A stretch of 64,000 nucleotides of DNA from Corticium candelabrum (taxonomy: Eukaryota > Porifera > Homoscleromorpha > Homosclerophorida > Plakinidae). The DNA lies in the NCBI RefSeq assembly GCF_963422355.1, contig NC_085093.1:8072618-8136617 (forward strand). Direction: 5' to 3'. A program made the position numbers and the translations under genes. Below the pieces are notes generated by a model. It saw nothing but the letters and a program-made list of their open reading frames with translations, searched no databases and was not told the origin of the DNA. Shown here piece by piece: positions 47,040 through 57,495 of the stretch. Each line of letters starts with the position of its first letter. Position 1 is the stretch's first letter.

Positions 47040-47402
47040 AGCCGCGCCCCTCCAGCGCAGCCACCGGCCCCGCACTCTGCGTGTGCCACACGCGTGATGT
47101 AAGTGCACGATGGTGCGCCATTACACGAACACAGGTTCCACCCACGACACAGCGGCACTCCGCCTGGGCACCACCGCAGGACGCGATGAGAAATCGCACC
47201 GGAGTAAGAGCGACGTGCGAGCTCGATCGCGGAGCTGCATCGACTGAGCGCACTCTTCGGTTGCATGGTCAGTTTCCAGGCACCGTCCACACGACGGAGC
47301 CCCAGTTCGCGACAGCGGTCCAGCAAAGCCCGACGAATATTTATACATGGAGGTTTCTCCTGCACGCACCTTCCAAATCTGGTGTCGATCAGTCAGCTGC
47401 AA
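47040..47402 (-). pseudogene. Gag-like zinc-finger segment, decayed
   Basis: One minus frame contains GAPSCGRCLETDHATEECA, an exact C-x2-C-x4-H-x4-C zinc knuckle. Another frame slightly downstream has PLCRGWNLCSCNGAPSCTY and AHAECGAGGC, which resembles the Cys/His region near the end of DIRS-type Gag proteins. Together with the recombinase and RNase H pieces on the same strand, this supports a DIRS-like retroelement. Frames are broken. Confidence 0.5.
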
Positions 47403-48081
47403 TTCTTACGATCAGCCGCAGGTACGCCAGCAGGTATTTTCACCCTGTTGAGATGCTTTTCAGCGATTATGGCCGTGCCTGCAGCAAAGCAGAGCCCTGC
47501 GAGCTTCAGCCCCACCTGACGCGCACGTCCCCCCCGGAGTGCCATCATCAAGTCGTCGCAACTCGACACTGTCTGGCAGATCTGTCATCTCCACACTCTC
47601 CCCCTTGGGTTCGCATGAACCATTTCTCAGGCATAGGCGAAAAGCAACTCGCCTAGAAAGAACGGCGCGCCCCGCCGTCTCTCCCGACGACCGGACGCGT
47701 CCGCTCCTCCACCTCGTCCGTGAGCATTTGCATGTGATCTATCGCCGTCGCCGCTGGCCACACACACACACAGAGACCAGCCTCGACACGCAAGCCAAGG
47801 AAGCGCGCTCCGCCTGCTACTAGCCATTCGTGCAACGCGTGTCCTCCACGCCGACCTCGCGGTACTATGCTCAACGTGGACGCCCACCTTTGCATCCACA
47901 GACTGCCAGCGCCACCACCGGCACAATCGCCGCCTAGACCCGCATCAACCATCCGCATACGGTGCCGCGGCTTCCAGCCTGGCCCATTCGCTGACCGACA
48001 CTGGTCCCGCGCCCACCATCGGCCGATGGCTCCGCAGTATGGTATAACCGTCATTACAGTCGTCATGCGTTTGCATTTCCC

Positions 48082-48884
48082 CAGGGGTTTCCCTATAGCA
48101 CGGCGCCGCGTTGCGCCGCGCTGTGATGATGGCGCTATGGTGACTGTATCTCAAATGATGGTTGATAAGGAATGCCAAAAGTTACTTGATGGCATAGCAC
48201 CTAATTTTATCTGCCCAAAGGGCAATTACTACGGCAGAGCAGCATCCAATTATCTACAGGGTTACAACTCTGTTGCGCTGACATTAGTCCCAACTCACCA
48301 CACCCACAGCTTTGTAATTGGCATTTCCTCAACGCGACCACGTACACATAATCCTGTAGATAACTAAGTGCCTGTCTGCCGTCAAGTAGATGTGGGCAGA
48401 TAATTACGTGTTGTGTAGTCAAGTAACTTTTGCTTTCATTGTCAACCCTCATTTGTAACTGTTTACTGTGTGTGAGGTCTTTATCATTCTTGTTTAGTGT
48501 ACCCTAACAGATCGATTTACAAAGTGTAACCCCTCAACTGGAATAAAAATATAAAATTTCGTAGTATTTACTCACAGGACTACTAAAAATGCATAGTAAG
48601 CTGTACAAGTTCAGTTAAATGTCAGCTAACATGACCTGTAGACTGTATGATCTAACAGTTGTGTTGATGATAAGAGACAGTAATGCATATGACCTTGATC
48701 TAGTGACTATTCATGTGGCAGGTGTTCTCACCTCACTATCATGACATTTATGTCAGTGGCTACACCAATAAGTCTGACAATCATTAATTAATTAAAGTTA
48801 CTTCTTCTGTTTAAGATAAGATCTCGGTGGCTAATTAATATTAATAAAATGCCGCGCTGTTATTAATTCCTGGGGAAACCCCTG
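48082..48884. mobile_element. ~800-bp hAT-like MITE
   Basis: Both ends read CAGGGGTTTCCC inwards, and each is followed within 25 bases by AGC(A/G)CGGC. The CAGGG start fits hAT. An 8-bp target duplication is not evident. A + frame at 48138-48367 with VSQMMVDKECQKLLDG inside matches nothing known. Confidence 0.6.
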
Positions 48885-49551
48885 TTTTCCGTTGGTAATT
48901 AAGGCTATTTTTGCTGATTACGTACAACATGCCTGTCTGTAAAACTCTCCAGATGCATGTATGTGCTTCTTCGCTTATGCATTGCCCGCCACTGGCACTG
49001 CCGCATCGGCCGACGGCCCGCTACAGCCACAAGCGGCGTTGCCATATCTACATATGCGCTTTTCATTTTTTTGCTGACCACTGCTGGCACTGCGCCCCCG
49101 TCTGCCGACGGTTCCGCAAAAGCTACCAGCCCAGTCGCTTTACCCTGTCTGCTCTGCGGAGCTCGATTTACTACATACGGTGTACAAACGGAACCTCCGC
49201 TTTACAGATACCCGCCCTCAAGGCCATCCGGGACCTCGCCTGTCCACAGATAAAAATGTCCACGATCACCTGCCCTTACCGTGCACGGCGGCGACCGCTT
49301 CCTGCGCACAAGTAGAAGTGCAAACGAATGGCTCCACCCATTTCATTCCCTCTGTACGCACGCAAAGGAACACCGCTGCATACAGACCTCCGGCCCATCT
49401 ACGACATCGCGCACGAATAGCCATTCACGCTCGGTGCGTACAGCTCAAACCCCTCTGCGAAATCGAGAGCTATGCTATCTGCATATCGTCTCAACATACG
49501 TGCAACCTGCATGTTGGTGCAATGACATACTCACCAGTCGCTACCAGACCT

Positions 49552-50220
49552 GGACCAGCCGTCCGGCCACAGAATGGGACCGTCTGCTGATCGTGCGTGA
49601 GCCAACCTGACTGGCACCAGCCCCTGGACCAGCCGTCCCGCCACACAATGGAGACCGCCTGCTGATCGTGCGTGAGCAAACCTGACTAGTGCCGGCCCTG
49701 CCCCGGCCTGGACCAGCCGTCCCGGCACAGAATGTGACCGCCTGCTGATCGTGCGTGAGCCAACCTGACTAGTGCCGGCCCTGCCCCAGAATTGGACCGC
49801 CTACTGATCGTGCGTGAGTCAACCTGACTAGCACCAGCTCTGTTCCAGCCGTCCCGCCACACAAAGGGGACCGCCTGCTGATCCTGCGTGAGCAAACCTG
49901 ACTAGTGCCGACCCTGCCCCGGCCTGGACCAGCCGTCCAACCACAGAATGGGAACGCTTGCTGATCGTGCGCGAGCCAACCTGACTAGCATCGGCCCTGA
50001 ACCATCCGTCCTTCCACACAAAAGGGGGCCGCCTGCTGATCCTGCGTGAGCAAACCTGACTAGTGCCGTCTCTGCCCCAGCCTGGACCAGCCGTCCCGCC
50101 ACAGAATGGGACCGCCTGCTGATCGTGCGTGAGCCAACCTGACTAGCACCGGACCTGCGCCAGACGTGGACCAGCCGTCCAGCCACAGATTGGGACCGTC
50201 TGCTGATCGTGTTAATGCCA
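49552..50220 (+). repeat. ~84-bp GC-rich minisatellite, about 8 units
   Basis: Units share GACCAGCCGTCC, CTGCTGATCGTGCGTGAG and AACCTGACTAG and vary between about 58 and 84 bases through internal deletions. The minus strand keeps an open frame across several units (RLVQAG, LVRFAHA), but this follows from the repeat and is not evidence of a gene. Confidence 0.92.
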
Positions 50221-51347
50221 ACCCCGAATACCGCTGGTCCTGCGCTAAACACCGCGGGTGGTTTCACAATAGCCACTCAGCCCTGACATCACGCTCAGTA
50301 CATGACACCAATTTTTTAGCTACCTATATACATATAGTATACCTACAGTCGTCCGCCGCTGATGGCTGCCTGTCTCCCGAGCCGCTCCACAGGCCGTCCG
50401 GAAACCTGCCTTTCCGGATCATGCAACGCCTTCACCAATGACAGTACTGCCGGCCACGTGGCCACGCAACGGCCATTTTTTTAGTAAATTAACCATGCCG
50501 ACACTAACGCACGCACCCACCATAACTGACACCTCTGAACACACTCCCCTTCCAGCTATACAAGTCCTAGGCGCTGGCTAAACGTACGACCGGCGAATTA
50601 CTCTCGACAAACATGCAGTATTTGACTACGTCGGGCAGACGGCTACATGAACAATAAAGACGCCCCGAGTGATGACGCATTGAGTCCACCGCGCAAACTC
50701 CGCGACCGCCTTTCTCGCCGTTTTGGTCATCAGCACCTGCAGCTGCTGATTAGACAGCACGTGCCCACCCTGGGCGTCATCTGAAGCTGCAGTGTGATGT
50801 TGCTCTGCCGTCCAAGAGAAACCGACACGGAGACTGCTCGCTCGCGCGTAAACCGAAGTGAGGTAGCTAAGCCATGCAGCATTCTCGACTTCTTGCAATG
50901 TGCTTGTTTGCATCAGCGCTACACTTGACACGCCACGCCCACAACAGCTACCCCTGTCTCATTGCAACCAGCTAGCTGCTCATACGCCCTATACGCTGCA
51001 ACCGCTGCAACAAATATCTTCGCTACAACCAGGTACGCTGTCGCGCGCTGTGCGCCACCCGCTCGCGCGCGATATCCTCCCCGGATATAAGCGATCACGT
51101 GGCACCAAAAAGCGCGAAAAACACCGCGCCGGCAGAAACAGCACGCGAAATTGAGATGATTCGCAACCACCGAAAAAAACCGAGTCATCTACCTGCTGTT
51201 TCTTGAGCAGGCGACCTGCCAGTGGTGAATCCAGCGGCCCTGGCTGTCTCCGTCACGAGTGCGAACTTGCTCTGTTGATATTCTCCCTTTTGACTACTCG
51301 TCGTCTGCCATGAACGGAACGAAACGAAACACACGCGCTCTGAAGTC

Positions 51348-53269
51348 CGTTCAAAGAATGGAGAGCCCGTGGAAAAATTCCCGTATCTCGGTAAGTAGGC
51401 CCCCTACACCGTTGCTACACATATCATTCGAAAGCACGTGACTAGGTGGAGTCAGATCTCTGGACAAATTAACTCTATAGATCCTGTGTTTGTAGATACA
51501 GCATATTTCCTGAAAGAGACTCCTCCCATGCATTACCGACAAAGAATACCGCCAGTAAATGACACCCACGACACTAATTGTACTAATCATTGTTATAATA
51601 CTCGTCGTCTCCTAGCAGGATCTCTTCACTGTCTGAAGAGTCCTCTGCACCTACTTCTATAACTAGACTTTCTACTGCTTGTTCTACCACGCCGTCTGAT
51701 GTTCTGTAGTGGTTTTTCACTTTCTGGATAACGTGGTCGACACACTTCTTCCATTTAACCGCCGTCACGTTTTCAATGCCTTCTCTGGCCAGTTGTTCGA
51801 TGGCTCTCATTGTAAAATCCTTGTTGTGGTCTGCAGCGTATCCTTTGACTTGCGCCCATACCAGTTCTATAGGATTCAGTTCACAATGGCCCACCGGAAG
51901 TCTGAGGACATCGTGACCTGCATCATTAAAGAGAACGTCAGTGAGGTACTTCGTTTGTGGGTTGGTTGCCTTTAGTAGCATGAACAACTCAGATTTCAGG
52001 CGTTGCTTATCGTAGGTAATACTGTGCTTGTCCAGGTACACCATTATATCATTTTTCGTGCTGCTCTTGGTGGGCACTTTCTCAACAACACCATTGTGGT
52101 ACTTGGCGTTGTCAAGGATAATGACTGACATGGGCGGACAGTGAGGCAACAGCTGTTTTTGGTACCATTCCATAAAATGCTTGGTATTCATTTCATCGTG
52201 GTAATCCCCGCTTCCCTTCTTACCCCTGAAAATGAGAGCTGCGTTGGGAATCCAGCCGTGCTCACTGCCAGCGTGGAGAACGATGAGTCTACCACCTTTT
52301 CCTGATGGCACTCGGATACCTCCTCTGCCATCATAGTCTAGCCAGCAACGTTCATGGGTATGATGGGCGTTCAACCAGGTTTCATCCAGGTAGACTATCG
52401 TTCTATTGTCGGAACGGAAAGTTTGTATTTTTCTCAGGTAATCGTGTCTCGCTGCAATTATTCTATGCTGCTCATACAATGAAACCTGTTTGTTTCGTCG
52501 CTTGTAGCGAAACCCCATCCGCCTGACAGTGGCATACAACGTTGTCCTCCCAAATGGATACTCAACGTCTTCTTGCAAGGCCAACAGAAGTTTCTCCATG
52601 GTAGGCAGTTCACCGCTGGTGTAGAATCTGTGTATTCTACGACGAATAACGCCTTCTAAGAAGTTATCCGTTTCTTGCTGTGCTGCTCCTGACCCTGATT
52701 TTCTACCCAGCTTTGCTGGACTGCTGACAAACCCTTGTGATCTCATTTCACTTCCAACTCGCTTCACAGACGCAGGTGACACTTGCAGAGCTTCTGCAGT
52801 TCGCTTGATTACGTTGCCAAAGAGAATCGGCGCTCCTGTGGTCTTCTCACGTTCAAAGAACTCTTTCACGCTCGCTATCATACCTTTGTGTGAGCTTCTG
52901 AAAGCTGTTTGTGGTTGTCTCTTTCTCTTTTTTTGTTGAGTAGCAGGAAATTCACTACCAGATGAATGATCAGAAGGAAGTTGTAGGTCAGCTGATCGTG
53001 ATGATGTTGAACTTTCAGGAACGTCGGAAGCAGCCATATGGGCGACGAGGACGCGAATGACAGAAAATTGTTGAACTATAGCGTACAGGATAGACCCAGA
53101 CGTACTAAAGTAAATAGTAGGCAGCGAGGGCTGGGTAGCAACCATTGCTCTAATCGCTCGTTAAACGATTGTTAGTATTACAATACAGGATGATAGCAAT
53201 ATTTTTGCGTCCGCCCTAATTGTCTTATCTATTAACCACATTTCCCACGGGCTCTCCATTCTTTGAACG
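51348..53269 (-). mobile_element. autonomous Tc1/mariner-superfamily transposon
   Basis: Terminal inverted repeats are CGTTCAAAGAATGGAGAGCC continuing CGTGG at 51348-51372 and the inverse at 53245-53269, perfect over 25 bases. They enclose one intact transposase gene on the minus strand. The repeats may extend a few more bases outward with mismatches. I could not find a clean TA duplication at these borders, so the outermost ends are uncertain. The intact frame and perfect repeats suggest recent activity. Confidence 0.9.
51583..53145 (-). CDS. DDE transposase, Tc1/mariner superfamily, ~DD81E
   Basis: An intact 520-codon frame. The ATG at 53037 (residue 37, MAASDVPESS) is the likelier start, giving about 484 residues. 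An acidic/basic N-terminus with KKRKRQ (possible nuclear signal) is followed by helix-turn-helix-like segments (VKRVGSEMRSQGF; FGRTTLYATVRRMGFRYKRR). The catalytic triad sits in IVYLDETW, VIILDNAKYHN and HCELNPIELVWAQVK. The second Asp and the Glu are separated by 81 residues, far more than the usual 34-41 and close to the DD82E (Sailor) group as I recall it. The C-terminus is acidic (EDSSDSEE). It should bind the 25-bp repeats and cut and paste the element. No frameshift or stop is seen. Confidence 0.93.
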   Translation of the reverse strand: MVATQPSLPTIYFSTSGSILYAIVQQFSVIRVLVAHMAASDVPESSTSSRSADLQLPSDHSSGSEFPATQQKKRKRQPQTAFRSSHKGMIASVKEFFEREKTTGAPILFGNVIKRTAEALQVSPASVKRVGSEMRSQGFVSSPAKLGRKSGSGAAQQETDNFLEGVIRRRIHRFYTSGELPTMEKLLLALQEDVEYPFGRTTLYATVRRMGFRYKRRNKQVSLYEQHRIIAARHDYLRKIQTFRSDNRTIVYLDETWLNAHHTHERCWLDYDGRGGIRVPSGKGGRLIVLHAGSEHGWIPNAALIFRGKKGSGDYHDEMNTKHFMEWYQKQLLPHCPPMSVIILDNAKYHNGVVEKVPTKSSTKNDIMVYLDKHSITYDKQRLKSELFMLLKATNPQTKYLTDVLFNDAGHDVLRLPVGHCELNPIELVWAQVKGYAADHNKDFTMRAIEQLAREGIENVTAVKWKKCVDHVIQKVKNHYRTSDGVVEQAVESLVIEVGAEDSSDSEEILLGDDEYYNND

Positions 53270-53570
53270 AACCTTAGGACGCTTGCTGCGCTGTGGCGCG
53301 CCGGATAGTCGCTGGCGACGCGCATGCTCCTTTCAACGCAAGCCCCTCGTGAGTCCGCCGTGCGCGTGCGCTCAGCAGCGCATCTCCAGACGAGTTCAAC
53401 TACGTTTAACTGGTTAATTAAACTCCATCTAACAACTTCATCCCAGTCATCGTCTAGCTCCCTCTCAGTCACCGTGCGAAATACAGCGACGCAAGCTTTC
53501 CTTTCTTCTGCTTCCTTCTTCTTCTTTTCAATTAGTGCTCTCCTTTCTTCTGCTTCCTTCTTCTTCTTTT
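53270..53570 (-). pseudogene. Lys/Glu-rich coding remnant, downstream part
   Basis: Minus strand: KKKKKEAEERRALIEKKKKE, then ERKACVAVFRTVTERELDDD and WDEVVRWSLINQLN. It is a charged coiled-coil-like repeat leading into a Trp-rich domain I do not recognise. It is bounded by the Tc1-type transposon on one side and the 3.07-kb element on the other. The upstream part resumes at 56639 with the same KKKKKEA repeat. Whether it is a host gene or an older element's gene is unknown. Confidence 0.5.
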
Positions 53571-53986
53571 TAGTCCTTGTGCGGAAGTTCGTAGCGTGTC
53601 ATTTCATTTTACCCCTGGGTATGCCAAGGTTTTCTATTCTCTGATTCTAGAGTGTTGGACTTTTCCTGGCGTTTGTTTTTACAATTGCAACACCCGCAAA
53701 CATCCGTGCATCCAAAACCGGAATCAAAACATAAACATGCACATTGGTAGCTTGTAAAAATGGCATATCGACGCCTCACATCGTTCCATAACGTCGTCAC
53801 GGCAGGGCAATGAGTTTCCTAAACCAGACATTGCCAGCCGCACAGAATTCAATTCTTTTGTTGTATAAGGTGGAAAGTGGCTCGTTTACCTTTCCCTGTA
53901 AACATGACGTAGTATCGCACCCAGAAAATGCACAAGATCTTAATTAACCTAAGGTGTTTGCAATTGCTCTTAAATCAATAATTTGT

Positions 53987-55200
53987 CTACGTTTTTGGTA
54001 CCAGTCGACCACAATAATCTGGCATCAATAGAGAATGAATGTAGATTTCAATGACTGTGACATCAGTGTCTGGCGATGATATCACGAAAGTCTGCGCTTG
54101 ACCACCTTCCGTCGAGCATGCATGTTTGGCATGAACAAACATTCTCGTGTCAGCCTCTTTGTGATCACATATAAGAGCTGGTTCACGAAACCAGTGCGTT
54201 CGAATTCCATCCTCTGACATTATCCGGTTCCACAAAGCTACGCTGTTCCACAATGACAGCGGTACTTGCACTACGCTGCACTAGTATACCATTAGTACAC
54301 AGTGGGTGGTTCTCTTTCCAGACAACGTCTCTTCTAGGATATCATTATTGTCGAAGCGAATGACTGCAAGTCGACCAAGTTAAGTGTTACTGGGAATGTA
54401 TGACATAAACTCTCTCCTCAAGTAGTTGTTTTGCTACTGCCGTATCAACTTCGTCCAGCTGTGTGCGCGAAGTACAATGTCCGAACTTGTTCACCATGAG
54501 ATGACGAATTGCAGTGGATAAAGCGATATGATGTGGCGCTTTGACTCGACCGTTGTGTGTTGCCTAGACTACACCCAAGCAAAAGACATTACTAATCGAT
54601 GAATCCGTGCATCAATCTCCACTCGGGATGAGTGTTCGACGTAAAAATCAAACGCAGTTTTCCCTCCAACTAGAATCCACTCTAGAAAATTGTACAAATC
54701 GCTAGGAATTCTAATGTCCTCTTCTGTGACGTCAACGGCCCTGGATAGCCAAGCCATTTCGTTTTTTAGATTGAGCACAGATGAACGCAGATTCATGGCT
54801 GCGTGATACAATTCCGCAGATGGTGTGACAGAGTGTGTAACAGCAAGCGAAGCTGAAGAAACCGAGGATGCTCCAGATTCTAGTTTCCAGATACCGAAGA
54901 CGACTCTAGGAGAGCTTGAAGCATTTCTCCAGTTCTAAGGTCTGACGCATATACCACCTCTCCTTCGGTCTAATTTTTCAAGCACCAAAATGACAAACGT
55001 TCTCCTAAGCGCGGTCTCAACAGTCTTTCAGGTTTTCTGTCCAATATGTAGGATTCGAGATTGCTTCTGAAAATACATCTCGCAATATCTCGGTACGAAT
55101 AACCTGTCGACGCTCTAGTATGCGTGTGTTGCACAATGCTGGTGACTACACTAAATGCCTCGGTGTCGGCTGCCGTAATTTCGTGTTCAGATTCTGATGT
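53987..55200 (-). pseudogene. uncharacterised family, C-terminal part, frame-broken
   Basis: Minus-strand pieces in order: GYSYRDIARCIFRSNLESY, AELYHAAMNLRSS, MAWLSRAVDVTEEDI, ARIHRLVMSFAWV, VIRFDNNDILEETLSGK then RTTHC, CDHKEADTRMFVHAKHA and FVISSPDTDV. I recall these motifs (DNxDIxEETLxGK-TTH; EADTR; SPDTDV) from large uncharacterised proteins repeated in cnidarian, sponge and mollusc genomes. Asp/Glu-rich EADTR and SPDTDV motifs are reminiscent of PIN/FEN-like nucleases, but that is inference. At least four stops or frameshifts are present. It continues the reading direction of 55234-55893. Confidence 0.6.
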
Positions 55201-55233
55201 GCAAGCATCACCATAGTCGTCAGCAGGAACTGT

Positions 55234-55893
55234 CTAATGGGTTATTTTTGTAAAACAGACGTAGCAAGATCGGTGGTATTTAACTTCATTGGCATAGATA
55301 TCTCCTTGTAATGCTAATAGCAAACGTTCATCTCTGTGTAGTTGTGCGGAGTTTGTAAGGCGATTGGCACCGGTGTCCAATTCACAGGAAACGAGACGAC
55401 TTTTCGTTCGTTTTTGTTTGCTGGTATTTTTTTGACAAATAATACAAAACCTGTAGTCGGTAGCTGGAAAAGCGCTTCGAACGTGTCTTGTGTTGTCACT
55501 GCGAGATTGAGCCGACGAAGGTATTGCCTCTTTCACTGCTGAGGACTCTGCTTGCTTGCGACGGAGGAGACGCAATACATTAGTTTTATCCGTGTAGTCT
55601 TGGTAACACCGACGGTGGTAGCCTCCTGTAGGAGAATCGTCTGAAGAACTGTGGTTTCTAGACAAAAATTCGTACGTGGGATCGCCATCTCCTCTTACAC
55701 GCGATCCTTCGTGTAGTTTTTCCCAACTGCGATGCGAAAATTGTATAATGGGATCAGATGATGCATTTTCAACAGTATGACAGAGACAATAATCCCAGTC
55801 AAGACAAACCACCTTTGAGCTTGAAGCAAGAGATACAGAACGAGCCACTTCGATATCACTCTCCTCCAGTCGTTCAGAGTCCATATCCGACAT
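55234..55893 (-). CDS. uncharacterised Cys/His-rich protein, N-terminal part
   Basis: The likely start is the ATG at 55893 (MSDMDSERLEESD); the frame is open further upstream to 55959. The frame has CLDWDYCLCH, GGYHRRCYQDYTD, RFCIICQKNTSK and NEVKYHRSCYVCFT. The paired Cys/His groups look like zinc-binding modules (C-x2-C ... H-x3-C-x2-C). Codons end at 55234, but the family's usual continuation lies downstream in other frames, so this is the intact N-terminus of a broken gene. It sits in the 3.07-kb inverted-repeat element and is probably its main protein. Confidence 0.6.
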   Translation of the reverse strand: MSDMDSERLEESDIEVARSVSLASSSKVVCLDWDYCLCHTVENASSDPIIQFSHRSWEKLHEGSRVRGDGDPTYEFLSRNHSSSDDSPTGGYHRRCYQDYTDKTNVLRLLRRKQAESSAVKEAIPSSAQSRSDNTRHVRSAFPATDYRFCIICQKNTSKQKRTKSRLVSCELDTGANRLTNSAQLHRDERLLLALQGDIYANEVKYHRSCYVCFTKITH

Positions 55894-56638
55894 TATGTAA
55901 CAACCTTTACTGACTGCTTGACGGTGTTGTGTACAGAGAAGGCAACGCGACAACAACAACGATAAACTCTAGTAGTACAGTAGTAGTAGTCTAATCACAA
56001 CCAACCCAGATCATGTGTCAGTATAAATGCGCTTTTTATTACTATAATATACTACTGTCAACTGCTGTTGCGAAACCACTACTTCACTACATCATGCAGC
56101 ATTCTACTTCCGTGTCACGCGCATCCATGCAGGTTGAGTTATTCTCGGTCATTTAAACCCGCGTGTTGAGCCGGGTTGAGTCATTCTTATCCGGTTCATT
56201 CATTTACACCCACGTGTTGAGTCATCTTCATCATGGTGAGTCAGCTAAGTCCGGGCACATTTCTACTATGTGCGCTGTAGCTAACGCCGCGAAAGAAACC
56301 CAGATATGTCCAAAACGTGAAGCTAGCGAGTTGATAATTACATCAGTCGAAAGCTCATAACGAGACGATTTCAGATCAGTCGTTGCAAAGTCGAATTGCA
56401 TTTACATAACAATGGAATTGCTCTAACAACACTACGAATACGGTCTGGGTACACGAGGCCAAACCGACAACTTTTAATACGTTATACCGGAAACGTCGCA
56501 CGCTTCCCAGACTGCCAACATCGAAATTATTTAGTAGTCACACCAGCTCTACCAGCTGGCATCAACAAACCTTGGTATACCGGAGGAGTGAAACGAAGTT
56601 CCTAGCGAAGCTTCCTACGAGTTTCCGCACAAGGACTA

Positions 56639-56811
56639 TTTCTCTCCTTTCTTCGAGCTAGATCTGCTTCCTTCTTCTTCTTTTTAAGCAATGTTCTAAT
56701 CTTTTCTTTTTCACTTTCCATGGCAACACAACCGTACGAATTAAAAATGTTAGAATAAAATGTTAAACTACAACTGTATACCCACTTTTTGTGCCTAGTT
56801 TCGGATTCCAC
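56639..56811 (-). pseudogene. Lys/Glu-rich coding remnant, upstream part
   Basis: Minus strand: MESEKEKIRTLLKKKKKEAD, LARRKER, entering the 3.07-kb element at 56638. The internal ATG at 56721 (MESEKEK) is a plausible start. The same KKKKKEA repeat reappears beyond the element at 53570, so one coding sequence was split by the insertion. Family unknown. Confidence 0.5.
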
Positions 56812-57009
56812 CGATATGCTTTCTCCTCACATCGCTTTTCCTCTTTCTCCTCGACTCACCTCTGCCAGTGCCGCTTGCGCTTGCAGTTTCAGACATTAAT
56901 ATATACTCACACTTCAATGAGTTAACAATATATATACTTACAATAATGCAGCTGCGTAATTACCCGTCAGTCGCCAGATCAATTAAATGCGGTCACTACA
57001 CGGGATGAG

Positions 57010-57280
57010 CAGTGACAGATTCGTTCGCTCGCCGCTTACAAAGCAGCACCTGAACAGAACAAGGCGGATTCACGTGCCAGGTACCGAGCTGACTCAATCA
57101 AGCGACGTGCCGTCTCGCGGATTCGTTCGCTCGCCGCATACAAAGCAGCACCTGAACGCAAGAAAGCAGATTCCCGTGCTAGGTATGCACAATATGTAGC
57201 TGAGCCTAGAAATGACGTTCGACAGGTTTACATCAACCAAATTGAGTGCAACTTGCGGCATGACGCTGGAGCAAAGATTC
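57010..57280 (+). repeat. Helitron N-terminal basic repeats (~102-bp unit)
   Basis: GATTCGTTCGCTCGCCGC recurs at about 57017 and 57119. In the coding frame the units read RSLAAYKAAPE(Q/R)(N/K)KADSRARY and end with QVYINQIECNL and a stop. Such Lys/Ala/Arg-rich tandem units precede Helitron Reps in other marine invertebrates, as I recall; they may bind DNA. Confidence 0.65.
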
Positions 57281-57495
57281 ACTAGCAAGAGTATTGAAAC
57301 AACGAGCTGTCACTGCACCTGCAGCTAAAGCTAAAATATTAGCTAGAGTTGCCTATAAAGTAGCCGCTAGACGACTAGTTAGCAAATCCTTAGAGTTGCG
57401 CAAGGACCATGCTACCACGTTGATGAAGATGACTAACCATATAAAGAAATTAAAAAATCAATGGAAAACCTGATTTTGGGGAATGTGGTCATACT

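Larger units (their letters stand above)
45900..51300. other. GC- and CpG-rich block of decayed mobile DNA
   Basis: Base composition changes sharply near 45900 from AT-rich to GC-rich with frequent CG dinucleotides, and back near 51300; 48380-48860 is an AT-rich island. No long intact frame exists. Recognised parts are a DIRS-like remnant (46120-47402, minus), a hAT-like MITE (48082-48884) and an 84-bp minisatellite (49552-50220). Stretches 47403-48081, 48885-49551 and 50221-51300 hold only short unrecognised frames. Confidence 0.65.
53571..56638 (-). mobile_element. 3.07-kb inverted-repeat element with an uncharacterised gene
   Basis: The left end TAGTCCTTGTGCGGAAGTTC and the reverse complement of the right end TAGTCCTTGTGCGGAAACTC start imperfect inverted repeats. 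Similarity continues about 65 bases to GGTATRCCAAGGTTT. Outside both borders the same Lys-rich coding sequence continues in direct orientation, which supports these borders. TA or TTTTA may be the target site. Inside, the minus strand carries the broken gene described below. The element type is not recognised. Confidence 0.7.

Noticed and set aside
47081..47656. 191-codon + frame in the GC-rich block
   Set aside because: Stop codons are rare in GC-rich DNA. The minus strand of the same region carries recognisable zinc-finger motifs, so the + frame is a shadow.
49552..50220. CRISPR array
   Set aside because: Units are continuous tandem copies with no unique spacers, and the genome is animal.
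49491..50276. Repeated minus-strand peptide (RLVQAG, LVRFAHA) as a repeat protein
   Set aside because: It is produced by the 84-bp minisatellite. Unit lengths vary out of frame, and there is no start or domain.
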